A stretch of DNA of 64,000 nt from Clostridium yunnanense (GTDB lineage Bacteria > Bacillota > Clostridia > Clostridiales > Clostridiaceae): contig NZ_JAENHN010000010.1 in NCBI RefSeq assembly GCF_016595795.1, positions 310,001 through 374,000 of the forward strand. Direction: 5' to 3'. Below are positions 42,152 through 52,159 of the stretch, one piece after another; position 1 is the first letter of the stretch, and every line of letters starts with the position of its first letter. The notes beneath the pieces are model-generated. The model saw nothing but the letters and a program-made list of their open reading frames with translations. It was not told the origin of the DNA and did not search any database. Position numbers and translations under genes: made by a program.

Positions 42152-43009
42152 CTATACCCCAGAGTAAGCGGAGAAGCCGCCATCTATTGGGATAACTATA
42201 CCATTAACGAAGCTTGAAGCATCTTCATTTACTAAGAATAAAAGTGCACCTATAAGTTCTTCTGCTTCTCCGAATCTGCCCATTGGAGTACTGTTTAGTA
42301 TCTTATGGGAACGTTCAGTGTAGCTTCCATCAGGATTCTTAAGTAGTGCTTCATTTTGCTTAGTTACAAAGAAGCCTGGTGCTATAGCGTTTACTCTTAT
42401 GCCAACCTTTGAGAAGTGAACTGCAAGCCATTGAGTAAAGTTTGATATAGCAGCTTTTGCTCCTGAGTATGCAGGGATTTTTGTAAGCGGAGTAAAGGCA
42501 TTCATTGATGAAATGTTTATGATGCTGCAGCCTTTTCTTCCAATCATATCCTTTGCAAATTCTTGAGTTGGAAGCAGTGTTCCAAGGAAGTTTAGATCAA
42601 ATACAAATCTTACTCCATTTTCGTCAAGATCGAAGAAGGTTATAAGATCTTCGTTACCTTCCTTTAAATCTTCTTCGTATAGGTACTCTTTTGTTGTTGT
42701 GCCTTTTGGATTATTTCCACCAGCACCATTTATAAGTATGTCACATGGACCAAACTTTTCAAGTACTACTTCATGAGCTTTTTTAAGGCTGGCTTTATTA
42801 AGTACATTAGCTTCAACCCCTATAGCGATTTTCCCATTTGCTACAACTTCAGCTGCTTTCTTTTCAGCGTTTTCTAAGCTTAAATCAAGTATTGCAACCT
42901 TTGCACCGCATTCAGCAAGAGCATCTGTCCAAGAGCTTCCAAGTACTCCAGCTCCACCAGTTATTACTACAACTTTATCTTTTAAATCTATATTAAAAGG
43001 TAATTTCAT
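42152..43009 (-). CDS. uxuB: D-mannonate oxidoreductase (SDR type)
   Basis: The protein is 285 residues. It is an SDR with TGGAGVLGS, NGAGGN, SSM, and the YSGAKAA catalytic motif. The sequence PFNIDLKDKVVVITGGAGVLG and the NPKGTT insert are those of the SDR-type fructuronate/mannonate reductases that replace UxuB in Bacillota (YjmF type). It interconverts D-fructuronate and D-mannonate. ATG 43009 is one base past the uxuA stop, with AAAGGAGAT inside the end of uxuA. Third gene of uxaC-uxuA-uxuB. Confidence 0.9.
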   Translation of the reverse strand: MKLPFNIDLKDKVVVITGGAGVLGSSWTDALAECGAKVAILDLSLENAEKKAAEVVANGKIAIGVEANVLNKASLKKAHEVVLEKFGPCDILINGAGGNNPKGTTTKEYLYEEDLKEGNEDLITFFDLDENGVRFVFDLNFLGTLLPTQEFAKDMIGRKGCSIINISSMNAFTPLTKIPAYSGAKAAISNFTQWLAVHFSKVGIRVNAIAPGFFVTKQNEALLKNPDGSYTERSHKILNSTPMGRFGEAEELIGALLFLVNEDASSFVNGIVIPIDGGFSAYSGV

Positions 43010-43010
43010 C

Positions 43011-44066
43011 TTATTTATCTCCTTTACTTGTTTTTTCAAGAGCTTCCCATATACCAGTTATATACATAGCACCTAAAGCACGGTCATATAAACCATAGCC
43101 AGGTCTGCCAGTCTCACCCCAGATCATTCTTCCATGGTCAGGACGAAGGTATCCGTCATAATTATTTTTGTGTAGTGCCTTCATGATTTCAACTATATCT
43201 AAGGAACCGCAAGGGGAGTAATGAGCACTTTCTTCAAAGCTGCCATCTTCAAGAAGTTTTACGTTTCTAACATGCATGAAGTGGATACGTCCTTGGCTAG
43301 CATATTTATCTACCATTCTTACGATATCATTGAAGCTTGCTGAACCAAGAGATCCAGTACATAAAGTAAGACCGTTATATTTGCTGTCTACAAGCTTTAA
43401 GAATCTATCTAGGTTTTTCTCGTTAGTTATAATTCTTGGAAGACCAAAAATATTATATGGAGGATCATCTGGATGGATAGCCATCTTTATATCACATTGC
43501 TCTGCTACAGGGATGATTTGCTTTAAGAAATATTCTAAGTTGCTCCATAAAGCTTCTTCATCAACATTTGAGTATTTTTCAAATAAATCTGCCATTTGAT
43601 CTTTTGTATAGCTTGAATCCCATCCTGGAAGGGATAGTTCACCAGTAAGTGGGTCCATTTTTTCTAACTGATCTTTATAGTAAACAAGTGCAGTTGATCC
43701 ATCATCTAGAACCTTATCTAATTGAGTTCTTGTCCAGTCAAATACAGGCATGAAGTTATAGCAGATTACCTTAACTCCAGCTTTTGCAAGGCTTCTTATA
43801 TTTTCTTTATAGTTTTCTATATATCTGTCTCTAGTGGGAAGACCAAGCTTTATATCTTCATGTACAGGAACACTTTCTATAACATCAAACTTTAAGTTGG
43901 CAGCTTCTACATCAGCTTTTAACTTAAGTATACTTTCCATACTCCATTTTTCTCCTACAGGAACATCGTAAATTGCAGTTACAATACTGTACATGCTTGG
44001 GATTTGTCTAATATATTGAAGCGTAACAGCGTCGTCAGCCCCATACCATCTAAATGATAATTTCAT
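43011..44066 (-). CDS. uxuA: D-mannonate dehydratase
   Basis: The protein is 351 residues. The start [19 protein letters not shown], the core [21 protein letters not shown] and [13 protein letters not shown] are characteristic of UxuA. It removes water from D-mannonate to give 2-keto-3-deoxygluconate using a metal held by His, Cys and Asp residues in these motifs (HPDD, LCTGS, RPDHGR). It lies 4 bases after uxaC with a GGAGG site. Confidence 0.95.
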   Translation of the reverse strand: MKLSFRWYGADDAVTLQYIRQIPSMYSIVTAIYDVPVGEKWSMESILKLKADVEAANLKFDVIESVPVHEDIKLGLPTRDRYIENYKENIRSLAKAGVKVICYNFMPVFDWTRTQLDKVLDDGSTALVYYKDQLEKMDPLTGELSLPGWDSSYTKDQMADLFEKYSNVDEEALWSNLEYFLKQIIPVAEQCDIKMAIHPDDPPYNIFGLPRIITNEKNLDRFLKLVDSKYNGLTLCTGSLGSASFNDIVRMVDKYASQGRIHFMHVRNVKLLEDGSFEESAHYSPCGSLDIVEIMKALHKNNYDGYLRPDHGRMIWGETGRPGYGLYDRALGAMYITGIWEALEKTSKGDK

Positions 44067-44070
44067 AATG

Positions 44071-45465
44071 TTAATCCTCCAATTCTAAATAGTTTTTTAT
44101 ATTTTTAAAGCAGATGCCTTCGATAATTTCTTCTAGGATTACAGAGTCATTTTCAAATTCTTCGTCATCTACTAAGGTACCAATGAAGGTACATAGTATT
44201 CTTCTAAAATAGTCGTGTCTTGCATAGGATAAAAAGCTTCTTGAATCTGTTAACATACCAACAAAATAAGCTAAGGTACCCTGACTTGCTAAAGTCTTTA
44301 AGTGTTCATAAATTCCTTCTTTATGATCGTTAAACCACCAAGCAGCTCCAAATTGAACCTTTCCTTTAATTCCATCTTCTCCAAAACAGTGAGGAAGAGC
44401 AGAAAGCACAAGGTTATCTTTTGAATTTAAAGTATAAATCATGGTTTTAGGAAGAGCTGAGCCTTTATCCATCGAAGCCAGTAGCTTTGATAGGTGAGGA
44501 GCTATATTGAAATCATTCATTATATCAAAACCTGCATCAGGACCAAGCTTTTTAAACATTGTATCATTGTTGTTTCTCATAGCACCTATGTGAAGCTGCA
44601 TTGCCCAGTTATGTTTAGTGTACTCTTCAGCTAATATTTTTAGAGTAAAACATTTGAATTTTTCAGTTTCTTCAACGGTTAAATTATTTTTAAGTAATCT
44701 TTTTTTGAAGATTTCTGATACTTCAGTTTCATCAGTGTCGTAATAATATAAACTTTCAAGGGAGTGATCGGAAAGCTTACAACCAGCTTTGGTAAAGTAA
44801 TCTATACGATTTTTTAGTACAGTTATTAAGCTTTGGTAATCATCAATCTCTAAAGAAGAGCTTTTGGATAATGCGTTTAAGTAATCTAAATAGTCTTCTT
44901 TTGATATATTAAGAGCTTTATCTGGTCTAAAGGTTGGAAGTACCTTAAAGTCTAAAGTTTTTTCTGTTATAAGCTTATGATACTCCAAGTTATCAATAGG
45001 ATCATCTGTGGTGCAGATGAGTTTTACCTTGGAGCTCGTTATGAATTTTACAGGAGACAAAGCTTCTTCTGATATCTTCTTATTACAGTGTTCATATATC
45101 TTTTCAGCATTGCTTTCCTTTAACATTTCACGTGCACCAAAGAAGTTCTTAAGCTCCATATTAGTCCAATGGTATAAAGGACTTCCTATTAGTCTTTCAC
45201 AGGTCCTTGCCCACATCTTAAATTTATCAAAGTCGCTTGCTTCTCCAGTTATATAAGCTTCTGGCACTCCTGCATATCTCATAGCTCTCCACTTATAGTG
45301 ATCGAACTCAAGAAAAATCTTAGAGATATTACTAAATACCTTATCTTCATATATCTCCTTTGCAGATAAGTGACAGTGATAGTCGTATATTGGAGCATTT
45401 TTTGCAATGTTATTGTAAAGTAGTTTTGCTGTTTTTCCTTTTAACATAAAATCATTATTTAACAA
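44071..45465 (-). CDS. uxaC: glucuronate (uronate) isomerase
   Basis: The protein is 464 residues, the usual UxaC length. [18 protein letters not shown] near the N-terminus, [17 protein letters not shown] and [19 protein letters not shown] at the C-terminus identify it. It isomerises D-glucuronate to D-fructuronate (and galacturonate to tagaturonate). The start is TTG 45465, with GAGGTG five bases upstream; this removes an unlikely 18-residue extension. First gene of the glucuronate operon, divergent from an AraC-type regulator that probably controls it. Confidence 0.95.
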   Translation of the reverse strand: MLNNDFMLKGKTAKLLYNNIAKNAPIYDYHCHLSAKEIYEDKVFSNISKIFLEFDHYKWRAMRYAGVPEAYITGEASDFDKFKMWARTCERLIGSPLYHWTNMELKNFFGAREMLKESNAEKIYEHCNKKISEEALSPVKFITSSKVKLICTTDDPIDNLEYHKLITEKTLDFKVLPTFRPDKALNISKEDYLDYLNALSKSSSLEIDDYQSLITVLKNRIDYFTKAGCKLSDHSLESLYYYDTDETEVSEIFKKRLLKNNLTVEETEKFKCFTLKILAEEYTKHNWAMQLHIGAMRNNNDTMFKKLGPDAGFDIMNDFNIAPHLSKLLASMDKGSALPKTMIYTLNSKDNLVLSALPHCFGEDGIKGKVQFGAAWWFNDHKEGIYEHLKTLASQGTLAYFVGMLTDSRSFLSYARHDYFRRILCTFIGTLVDDEEFENDSVILEEIIEGICFKNIKNYLELED

Positions 45466-45520
45466 AGTATCACCTCGTTTTTCCATGCTTGGTAATATTA
45501 TATCTGAGTGGTAATGCATT

Positions 45521-45534
45521 TGAAAACAAATACA
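45521..45534. promoter_or_regulatory. possible cre-like catabolite repression site
   Basis: TGAAAACAAATACA upstream of uxaC fits the CcpA cre pattern except that the central CG is CA. A weak candidate only. Confidence 0.25.
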
Positions 45535-45644
45535 TTATCTATGTTTAAAGTATAAGCTTTATGACAGTTATTTAATATGTTATTATTGCTATATAACTTG
45601 CAAAAATTGCTCTTATGAAATATGATTACCTTTAAGTGGTGAGT

Positions 45645-46118
45645 GAAATTAAGTTGTCATGCATCCGATGCTTTAATGAGCTTACGCAAAGAATTAATAT
45701 GATTTTGTCATATTCCATGGCTAAAACTGTAAACTCACTACGTTCGAACAGTACAGTTTTACTTTTTAATAATTAATATTTTTTATAAATATTTCATAGC
45801 TTAGATTTAAGAAAATAAAAAAGCTATTTGATTAAAAGTAAAAAGTAAAAATATATCGCCTGCCAGAATTTCTTCACATACGTTCAGAAAAGGCAGATGC
45901 GTAAAAAAATCACTAATAAAAAACGATTAGCGATTTTTTAGAGCCATTCCATCTGAAAAAATCATTTAATTCTAATAGCTCGCTCATAGAGCATCTCCTT
46001 CATAAAGATGAACCACTTCAATCCGAAATCTATTTTCAAAACTCCTCTGGGTTCTGAGAGGAGAATTTGAAAATATAAATTCAATTATGAAGTGGTTCAT
46101 CTATAACAACTTAATTTC
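45645..46118 (+). repeat. family A repeat, long composite copy (A7) with a nested family B element
   Basis: The left end GAAATTAAGTTGTCATGCAT and right end TAACAACTTAATTTC pair. The left part through the CAGTACAGTTTT hairpin follows A1. A ~170-base block of other sequence then intervenes (from about 45765, including an AAATCACTAAT...ATTAGCGATTTTTT hairpin near 45918) before the GCCATTCCATCTGAAAAAAT box and the right arm. The right arm is interrupted at 46006-46102 by family B copy B5. It fills most of the uxaC/AraC intergenic region. Confidence 0.78.
46006..46102 (-). repeat. family B palindromic repeat (B5), nested in A7
   Basis: Outer arms AGATGAACCACTTC and GAAGTGGTTCATCT pair perfectly. 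The central stem is CTCCTCTGGGTTCTGAGAGGAG. It interrupts the right arm of A7 between CTCCTTCATAA and TAACAACTTAATTTC, where A1 reads CTCCTTTATAACCACTTAAT. Confidence 0.85.
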
Positions 46119-46255
46119 AATAACATATTAAATGTAATGTAACAAGTTGGTATTACTACAACGAAATGTATACAAGTTCCAACTAAGCATATTTTGCAAA
46201 TACGAATTGAAGTTAGCTAATATGCATATTAAGATAAATTAAGAGGTGAAATTCA

Positions 46256-47116
46256 TTGAAAAAGAGAACTCATGAGTACCAGACTCGTCAATATATGATG
46301 TCAAGTGACTATGAAATATATCATTATTTAAACAATGATATAAGAAGCATAAACATTCATCATCATGATTTTTATGAGTTTTATTTCTTTATGGCAGGAG
46401 ATGTAACTTATCTAATTGAAGGTAAGTCATATAAATTAGAACCTGGAAATATAGTTTTGATTAACTCCAAGGAGCTTCATCAAGCTGTGATAAATTCTGA
46501 AGAAGCATATTATGAAAGAATTGTTCTTTGGATAAATAAAGCTTTTTTAAAGAAACTTTCAAATGATGAAACAGACCTTTCGCTTTGTTTTGAAGGGATT
46601 AATAAAAAGAATGTGCTGAGTACGGATATTGAGCAGCAAAAAAATATAAGGTTTATTCTTAATAAGTTGATGAACCTTGAAACTTATAAGGGTGTTGGTT
46701 ATGAACTGCTTTATAAGGCCTATATCACAGAGCTTATGGTGCATATAAATAATATTGCCTTTAATGAAAGCACAGAACTAAGTGTAGATATGAAAAAGAG
46801 TAATCTTATTGATGGCATAATCGAGTACATCAATAATCATATAGAGGAAGACATAACTGTGGATCAAATAGCAGAACAGTTTTATCTAAGTAAATTCCAT
46901 TTATCTAGAGAATTTAAAAAATACACAGGAACCACAATTCATAGATATATAGTTCAGAAGAAACTAATAGAAGCTAAGGAGTTAATACTCAAAGAAGTTC
47001 CAATTATTGATGTATACAAACAATGTGGTTTTGGGGATTACTCAAACTTCTTTAGAGCTTTTAAGAATGAGTATGGGATCACGCCGAAGCAGTATTATGA
47101 GGCGATGATAAAATAG
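46256..47116 (+). CDS. AraC-family transcriptional regulator, probable regulator of the uxa/uxu operon
   Basis: The protein is 286 residues. The N-terminal cupin sensor has HHHDFYEFYFFMAGDVTYLI and the LEPGNIVLINSKELHQ motif. Two C-terminal helix-turn-helix units follow (ITVDQIAEQFYLSKFHLSREFKK and PIIDVYKQCGFGDYSNFFRAFKNEYGITPKQY in overlapping parts). The start is TTG 46256, preceded by AGAGGTGAA. It is divergent from uxaC-uxuA-uxuB and so the likely glucuronate-responsive activator. Confidence 0.9.
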   Translation: MKKRTHEYQTRQYMMSSDYEIYHYLNNDIRSINIHHHDFYEFYFFMAGDVTYLIEGKSYKLEPGNIVLINSKELHQAVINSEEAYYERIVLWINKAFLKKLSNDETDLSLCFEGINKKNVLSTDIEQQKNIRFILNKLMNLETYKGVGYELLYKAYITELMVHINNIAFNESTELSVDMKKSNLIDGIIEYINNHIEEDITVDQIAEQFYLSKFHLSREFKKYTGTTIHRYIVQKKLIEAKELILKEVPIIDVYKQCGFGDYSNFFRAFKNEYGITPKQYYEAMIK

Positions 47117-47165
47117 CATTAAATAATATAGCAAAGGAAAAAAGTAAAGTGGGGTGAGTTTGTAG

Positions 47166-49856
47166 ATGAAAAGAATAGATTTGATTCTGAGTAAACTTAA
47201 GGAAATGAAGAATTCAAAGCCTGACGGAGTATCAGCTTCAGAGATCGCTGAAGAATTGGACCTAATGAGAGGCAATGTAAGTAATGATTTAAATAAGTTA
47301 GTTATTGAAGGAAAAGCAGTTAAGATAAAAGGAAAACCAACCTTATTTATTGCAGTAGATGAAGAAGCTGTTGTGTCTAATATATCAGTAATAAATAAGT
47401 TTTCAGAAACCAATCCAAGTCTTTATACTGCTTTAGAGCAGGCTAAGGCAGCTATACTTTATCCTCCAAATGGAATGAATATATTGCTTCTAGGAGAAAC
47501 GGGTGTAGGTAAGTCAACTTTTGCAAGTCTTATATATAAATATGCTACAGAGATGGGGGTAAGGTCTAAGGAAAGTCCTTTTATAACTTTTAACTGTGCA
47601 GACTATGCTAATAATCCTCAGTTACTCTTAGGTCAGCTTTTTGGAGTGAAAAAAGGAGCTTATACTGGTGCAGATTTTGATAAAGCTGGACTTTTAGAAA
47701 AAGCAGATGGTGGAATATTGTTTTTAGATGAAGTACATAGATTACCGGCGGAAGGCCAAGAGATGTTTTTCACTTTTATGGATAGGGGAATGTACAGAAG
47801 ACTTGGAGAGACAGAAAGCGAACGAAGTGCAAAAGTGCTCATAATAGCTGCTACCACTGAAAATCCTGATACGACTTTGCTTCAGACTTTTACAAGAAGA
47901 ATACCTATGGTGATAACAATACCTGCTCTAAGAAACAGAGGAGTAGAAGAGAGATTTAATCTTATAAAGCAGTTCATGATTGAAGAGTCAGGAAGACTTG
48001 GCAAAAGCATTAAAGTATCCATAAATTCAATAAAGGCATTTTTATTCTACGATTGTAAGAGTAATGTAGGACAGCTTAAGTCAGATATACAGCTTGCCTG
48101 TGCTAGAGCTTATGCGGATTTTTTATCAAATAGAAAAACTCAAATTAGTATAAGCAGCTTAGACTTGCCGTCTTATATTAGAGAAGGTTTATACAAGGAA
48201 ATAGAGCATAGACAGCTGTGGAATAAGTTAGTTGATATCAACAAGAGATATTGTATCTTCGATAAAGATGAAGAAAAGATGATTTTTGAAGAAAATAGCT
48301 ATGATGAAAATATCTATGAAATGCTTGAGATGAAGACAAGAGATCTTAAAGCAAAAGGGGTAAAAGGCACAGAATTCGAGAAAGAAATAGAAAGTAATAT
48401 AGAAGATTACTTCAAAAAGTATATCAATAAATTCAATTATAAGGTAGACACCACTAACCTAGAGACCATAGTAGAACCTCATATAATGAAGGTTGTAGAA
48501 AAGGTTATTAATTTCTGTGAAGAGGAACTAAAGAGAAAATTAGATAAACATATATACTATGGATTAGCAGTTCACATAAACAATGCAGTAGATAGAATAA
48601 GAAGAAATAAGAAGATTGAAAACTTGGAGTTAAATAATATAAGAAAACAATATAGCAGAGAGTTTAATATAGCCATAGATGTTTTAAAAATACTTGAACA
48701 GTCACTAGATATTCAAATGCCTGTAGACGAGGCTGGGTTTATAACTATGTTTTTAACCTATCATAATGAGGCTCTTAAAAAGACTAATAATAATGTAAAA
48801 GTGATTATTATAGCTCATGGAGAAGCTACAGCTACTTCTATGGCTGATGCGGTAAATGGACTTTTAGGAACAAACTATTCAAGAGGAATAAATGCTCCGA
48901 TAGATGAGAAACCGCAGATAACTTTGGAAAAGCTTAAAAGTTATATTAGGCAAAATAATATTGATACAGAGATATTATTCTTAGTTGATATGGGGTCCCT
49001 TGCAACCTTTGGCAGAGAGATAGAAAAGGAATTTAAGATAAAGACTAGGACTATTCCTTTAGTAAGTACTCTGCATTGCATCGAAGCTACTAGAAAGGCA
49101 ATGCTCGGATATTCTCTGGATGACATATACAGAGAGACTTTAGAAGTCAATAATTTGTATGATAATAATTCTTTAGACTACATACCAGAGACTAATGAAG
49201 AAAAAAGGCTTGCCATAGTAACCATTTGTACTACAGGAGAAGGTAGTGCTAAAGCCATGAAAGGAATGCTTGAGAGAACCCTTAAGTTTGAAAGTAGTCT
49301 GCTTGATATAGTTCCGTTAAACTTTATAGGTAAAGAGAATATATATGATAGATTAGAAAAGCTGTCAAATAAATATGAGATATTATGTATAGTTAGTCCT
49401 TTTGATCTAGAGGCTGATTACATACAGTTTAAACTAGATCATATTATAGCTGGTAATGCATCGGAAAATATTCAAGATTTAATAGATAGAGAAAAAGTTT
49501 ATATAAAAATGGAAGAAACCTTAGAGCATCAATTGAGAAATATTGATGGAAAAGCCATTGTTAAGGACATAAAAAGGTTCTGTAGAAATGTTACAAAGGC
49601 AATGAATATAAAACTTACCTCAAATGCACTTATAGGAATAACTCTTCATATGGCAGTAATGGTGGATAGATTAAGTGGAAACGAAGTAATTGAAACTTAT
49701 AGAAATAAAGAAAGCTATATAAGAGAAAACTTAGAATTGTATAGATTAATTAAAAGTGAATGTGCATTGCTTAACACTAAGTATACAATTCTTATTTCAG
49801 AAGATGAAATTTGTTATCTCATGAATCTATTTACTATGAAAAATAGGGCAAAATAA
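47166..49856 (+). CDS. LevR/CelR-type sigma-54 activator with PTS regulation domains
   Basis: The protein is 896 residues and a paralogue of the activator at 12727. Order: HTH (SASEIAEELDLMRGNVSNDL), AAA+ domain with Walker A GETGVGKS, sigma-54 loop GAYTGAD and Walker B GGILFLDEVHR, PRD1 (VHINNAVDRIRRN), a mannose-IIA-like domain with IIAHGEATATSM, a IIB-like segment with CTTGEGS, and PRD2 (TLHMAVMVDRL). It should activate the sigma-54 promoter at 50000 for the cellobiose-type PTS directly downstream. GGGGTGAG precedes the ATG. It lies 46 bases after the AraC gene and may be transcribed from it. Confidence 0.93.
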   Translation: MKRIDLILSKLKEMKNSKPDGVSASEIAEELDLMRGNVSNDLNKLVIEGKAVKIKGKPTLFIAVDEEAVVSNISVINKFSETNPSLYTALEQAKAAILYPPNGMNILLLGETGVGKSTFASLIYKYATEMGVRSKESPFITFNCADYANNPQLLLGQLFGVKKGAYTGADFDKAGLLEKADGGILFLDEVHRLPAEGQEMFFTFMDRGMYRRLGETESERSAKVLIIAATTENPDTTLLQTFTRRIPMVITIPALRNRGVEERFNLIKQFMIEESGRLGKSIKVSINSIKAFLFYDCKSNVGQLKSDIQLACARAYADFLSNRKTQISISSLDLPSYIREGLYKEIEHRQLWNKLVDINKRYCIFDKDEEKMIFEENSYDENIYEMLEMKTRDLKAKGVKGTEFEKEIESNIEDYFKKYINKFNYKVDTTNLETIVEPHIMKVVEKVINFCEEELKRKLDKHIYYGLAVHINNAVDRIRRNKKIENLELNNIRKQYSREFNIAIDVLKILEQSLDIQMPVDEAGFITMFLTYHNEALKKTNNNVKVIIIAHGEATATSMADAVNGLLGTNYSRGINAPIDEKPQITLEKLKSYIRQNNIDTEILFLVDMGSLATFGREIEKEFKIKTRTIPLVSTLHCIEATRKAMLGYSLDDIYRETLEVNNLYDNNSLDYIPETNEEKRLAIVTICTTGEGSAKAMKGMLERTLKFESSLLDIVPLNFIGKENIYDRLEKLSNKYEILCIVSPFDLEADYIQFKLDHIIAGNASENIQDLIDREKVYIKMEETLEHQLRNIDGKAIVKDIKRFCRNVTKAMNIKLTSNALIGITLHMAVMVDRLSGNEVIETYRNKESYIRENLELYRLIKSECALLNTKYTILISEDEICYLMNLFTMKNRAK

Positions 49857-49911
49857 AGCACATAATCAATGTGCTTTGAAAAGTTTTCGAAAAGTAAAGC
49901 ACATTAATACT
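49854..49911 (+). promoter_or_regulatory. candidate activator site of the cellobiose-type PTS promoter
   Basis: AAAGCACAT, 5 bases, ATGTGCTTT (49854-49876) is a perfect 9-bp inverted repeat that begins on the activator's stop codon. A second AAAGCACAT with a weaker partner follows at 49895. They lie about 100-145 bases before the -24 box. There is no T run, so an enhancer role fits better than a terminator. Confidence 0.55.
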
Positions 49912-49999
49912 TTTTGAAAGCTTTTTTATTTTGCCTTGGAATGCTGAAAAGCAGGCACTTATAGAGTGATTTTTAAATAAATGATTATGATTTATGCTT

Positions 50000-50015
50000 T
50001 GGCACGGGTCTTGCT
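50000..50015 (+). promoter_or_regulatory. sigma-54 (-24/-12) promoter of the cellobiose-type PTS
   Basis: TGGCACGGGTCTTGCT matches the -24/-12 consensus fully, 52 bases before the IIA gene. Confidence 0.92.
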
Positions 50016-50066
50016 TTATATATAGGCGTAAGGCAAACAAAAAAATGTTGATTAGAAGGTGAAGCA

Positions 50067-50384
50067 ATGGAAACAGTAGATAAAGAACAAATAGTTATGG
50101 AACTTATAGTAAATGGCGGTGATGCAAGAAGTAAAGCAATGCATGCGATAAAGCTAGCTAAAAAAGGTGATTTGCAGGCTGCAAAGGATAAAATAAAGGA
50201 AGCAAATGAAGCATTAAACAAAGCTCATAACTTCCAAACTAGTTTAATACAAAGCGAATCAGCAGGAGATAAGGTTGAAATAAGTTTACTTATGATTCAC
50301 GCACAAGATCATTTAATGAATGCAATAACTGTACGTGATTTAGCACAAGAAATGATTTCAATGTATGAAGAGTTTAGAAAATAA
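50067..50384 (+). CDS. PTS lactose/cellobiose-family EIIA component
   Basis: The protein is 105 residues, all-helical. The phosphorylated histidine is His78 in MIHAQDHLMNAI, the signature of LacF/ChbA/LicA-type IIA trimers; Asp81 binds the metal. It passes phosphate from HPr to the Cys of IIB. GAAGGTGAAG precedes the ATG. First gene of the operon IIA-IIB-IIC behind a sigma-54 promoter. Confidence 0.95.
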   Translation: METVDKEQIVMELIVNGGDARSKAMHAIKLAKKGDLQAAKDKIKEANEALNKAHNFQTSLIQSESAGDKVEISLLMIHAQDHLMNAITVRDLAQEMISMYEEFRK

Positions 50385-50469
50385 AATTATTAATTAGTAG
50401 TAGTTAACAAAACAAGCTTGTTTAAAAATAGATTCAAAAAAATAATAGAATTTTTAGGAGGAAAAAACT

Positions 50470-50775
50470 ATGAGATATATTACATTAGTTTGTGCAGCAG
50501 GAATGTCAACAAGTATTTTGATGGCTAAGATGCAAGAAAGTGCAAAGAAAAAGGGAATTGAAGCAAAGATAATAGCTATGTCAGAATCAAAATTTGAAGA
50601 GTACGAAGAGCCTACAGAAGTTTTACTTTTAGGACCTCAAATCGCTTACTTAGAGGACGATATAAGAGAAAAATATGAACCTAAGGGCATAAAGGTTGCA
50701 GTAATAGATATGATGGACTACGGTACTTTAAATGGTGAAAACGTATTAAATGATGCGCTTGCATTATTAGGTTAA
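50470..50775 (+). CDS. PTS cellobiose-family EIIB component
   Basis: The protein is 101 residues. Phosphorylated Cys8 is in ITLVCAAGMSTSIL, the P-loop of IIB-Cel/Chb/Lic proteins. It phosphorylates the disaccharide as IIC imports it. AGGAGGAA precedes the ATG by 7 bases. Confidence 0.96.
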   Translation: MRYITLVCAAGMSTSILMAKMQESAKKKGIEAKIIAMSESKFEEYEEPTEVLLLGPQIAYLEDDIREKYEPKGIKVAVIDMMDYGTLNGENVLNDALALLG

Positions 50776-50822
50776 TTTATAAAGAAACGTATTGAAAGTT
50801 AAATTCAAAAGGGGGATTAATA

Positions 50823-52112
50823 ATGTCTAAATTTGATTCAAAAGCTATTAATAAGAAACTTGCTCCGACATTAAATAAAATTCAAAAAAGTAAATTGGCA
50901 AATGGAATCACTGGGGGAATGATGGTTGCAATGCCAGTAACACTTTTAGGCGCATTTGCTTCGCTATTCTTAAACCTACAAATACCTGCATATAAAAGCT
51001 TTATTGCGAGTTCGGGAATAGCAGCGGTCTTAAATACATCTATTCAATTTACAACTAACTTTTTAGCAGTGGTGTTTTTGATTACTATTGCAGGTAGTTA
51101 TGCAAAACAGTATAAAGAAGATCCGATTTTACCATCATTACTAGCAGCAGTGTGTTTCTTTGTGGTGACTCCGCTGGCTGTAAATAAAGTGAATAATGCT
51201 AATGTGACATCGATACCGATGGAATGGCTAGGCGCAAAGGGGATATTCTCAGCAATTATTATAAGTTTAGTAGCAACAAGACTATATATCTTTATTAAAC
51301 AAAAAGGTTGGACTATCAAGATGCCAGCTAGTGTACCACCAGTAGTATCTAGCAGTTTCAGTAGTTTAATACCAGGTTTTGCAGTTGCGATATTATTCTT
51401 AATTATATCAGGTGTTTTTGCAGGAACTTCATATAAGACTATGCATGCATTTATATATGCCTTTGTTCAAACTCCACTTCAAGGTGTTGGTGGAAATATA
51501 GTATCAGTTATACTTTTATGGACCTTTGCTCAAGTATTATGGTTCTTTGGAATTCATGGAACCTTGGTTATTTACTCAGTAGTTCTTCCTATATTTACAG
51601 CAATGGATGCAGCACAATTGACTGCTTACTCAGCAGGTCAAGCGCTTCCAAACATAACAGGACGTGCATTTGTTAGTACTTATACTATGAGTGCAAGTGC
51701 AATTGGTTTTGCTCTACTTATGCTAATCTTCGCTAAGAGTAAGCAATATAAAACCTTAGGTAAATTATCAGCTCTACCATCACTTTTCGGTATAAGTGAA
51801 CCATTAGTTTTTGGTACACCATTAGTATTCAATGTAAGATTTGCTGTACCATTTATATTCATGAATGCAATCAACTTAATTATTGCTTATACCTTAACTG
51901 TTGTAGGTATAGTTCCAAGAGTAGCTGGAATGGCTCCAATGAGTGGTATGCCAATAATATTCAGCGGACTTATGGAAGGAAGCTGGAAGATAGCTGTACT
52001 TCAAGTTTTACTAGTACTTTTAGAAATGGCAGTTTGGTATCCATTCTTCAGAAAAGCAGATAAGGAAGCTTACGCTCAAGAACAAGAAGTTGCAGTAGAA
52101 GAAGTAAAATAA
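50823..52112 (+). CDS. PTS cellobiose/lichenan-family EIIC permease
   Basis: The protein is 429 residues with about ten membrane spans. The GGMMVAMPVTLLGAFASL start, FFGIHGTLVIYSV loop, and SALPSLFGISEPLVFGTPLVFN segment are those of lactose/cellobiose-type IIC proteins; the last contains the conserved sugar-binding Glu. It imports beta-linked disaccharides such as cellobiose, lichenan or glucuronide-type sugars with phosphorylation at C6. It is followed by a hairpin and then by glycosidase genes that would cut its products. Confidence 0.95.
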   Translation: MSKFDSKAINKKLAPTLNKIQKSKLANGITGGMMVAMPVTLLGAFASLFLNLQIPAYKSFIASSGIAAVLNTSIQFTTNFLAVVFLITIAGSYAKQYKEDPILPSLLAAVCFFVVTPLAVNKVNNANVTSIPMEWLGAKGIFSAIIISLVATRLYIFIKQKGWTIKMPASVPPVVSSSFSSLIPGFAVAILFLIISGVFAGTSYKTMHAFIYAFVQTPLQGVGGNIVSVILLWTFAQVLWFFGIHGTLVIYSVVLPIFTAMDAAQLTAYSAGQALPNITGRAFVSTYTMSASAIGFALLMLIFAKSKQYKTLGKLSALPSLFGISEPLVFGTPLVFNVRFAVPFIFMNAINLIIAYTLTVVGIVPRVAGMAPMSGMPIIFSGLMEGSWKIAVLQVLLVLLEMAVWYPFFRKADKEAYAQEQEVAVEEVK

Positions 52113-52121
52113 TACAGGTTT

Positions 52122-52156
52122 AAGTTCACCCTACCTATAGGGTGAACTTATCTTTT
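52122..52156 (+). terminator. terminator-like hairpin after the PTS IIC gene
   Basis: AAGTTCACCCTA pairs perfectly with TAGGGTGAACTT (52138-52149), 4-base loop, followed by ATCTTTT. It may partly separate the PTS and glycosidase transcripts. Confidence 0.75.
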
Positions 52157-52159
52157 AAA

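Noticed and set aside
49854-49876. Terminator of the 47166 activator gene
   Set aside because: The hairpin overlaps the stop codon, is short for a terminator and lacks a T run; its place before a sigma-54 promoter fits an enhancer better.
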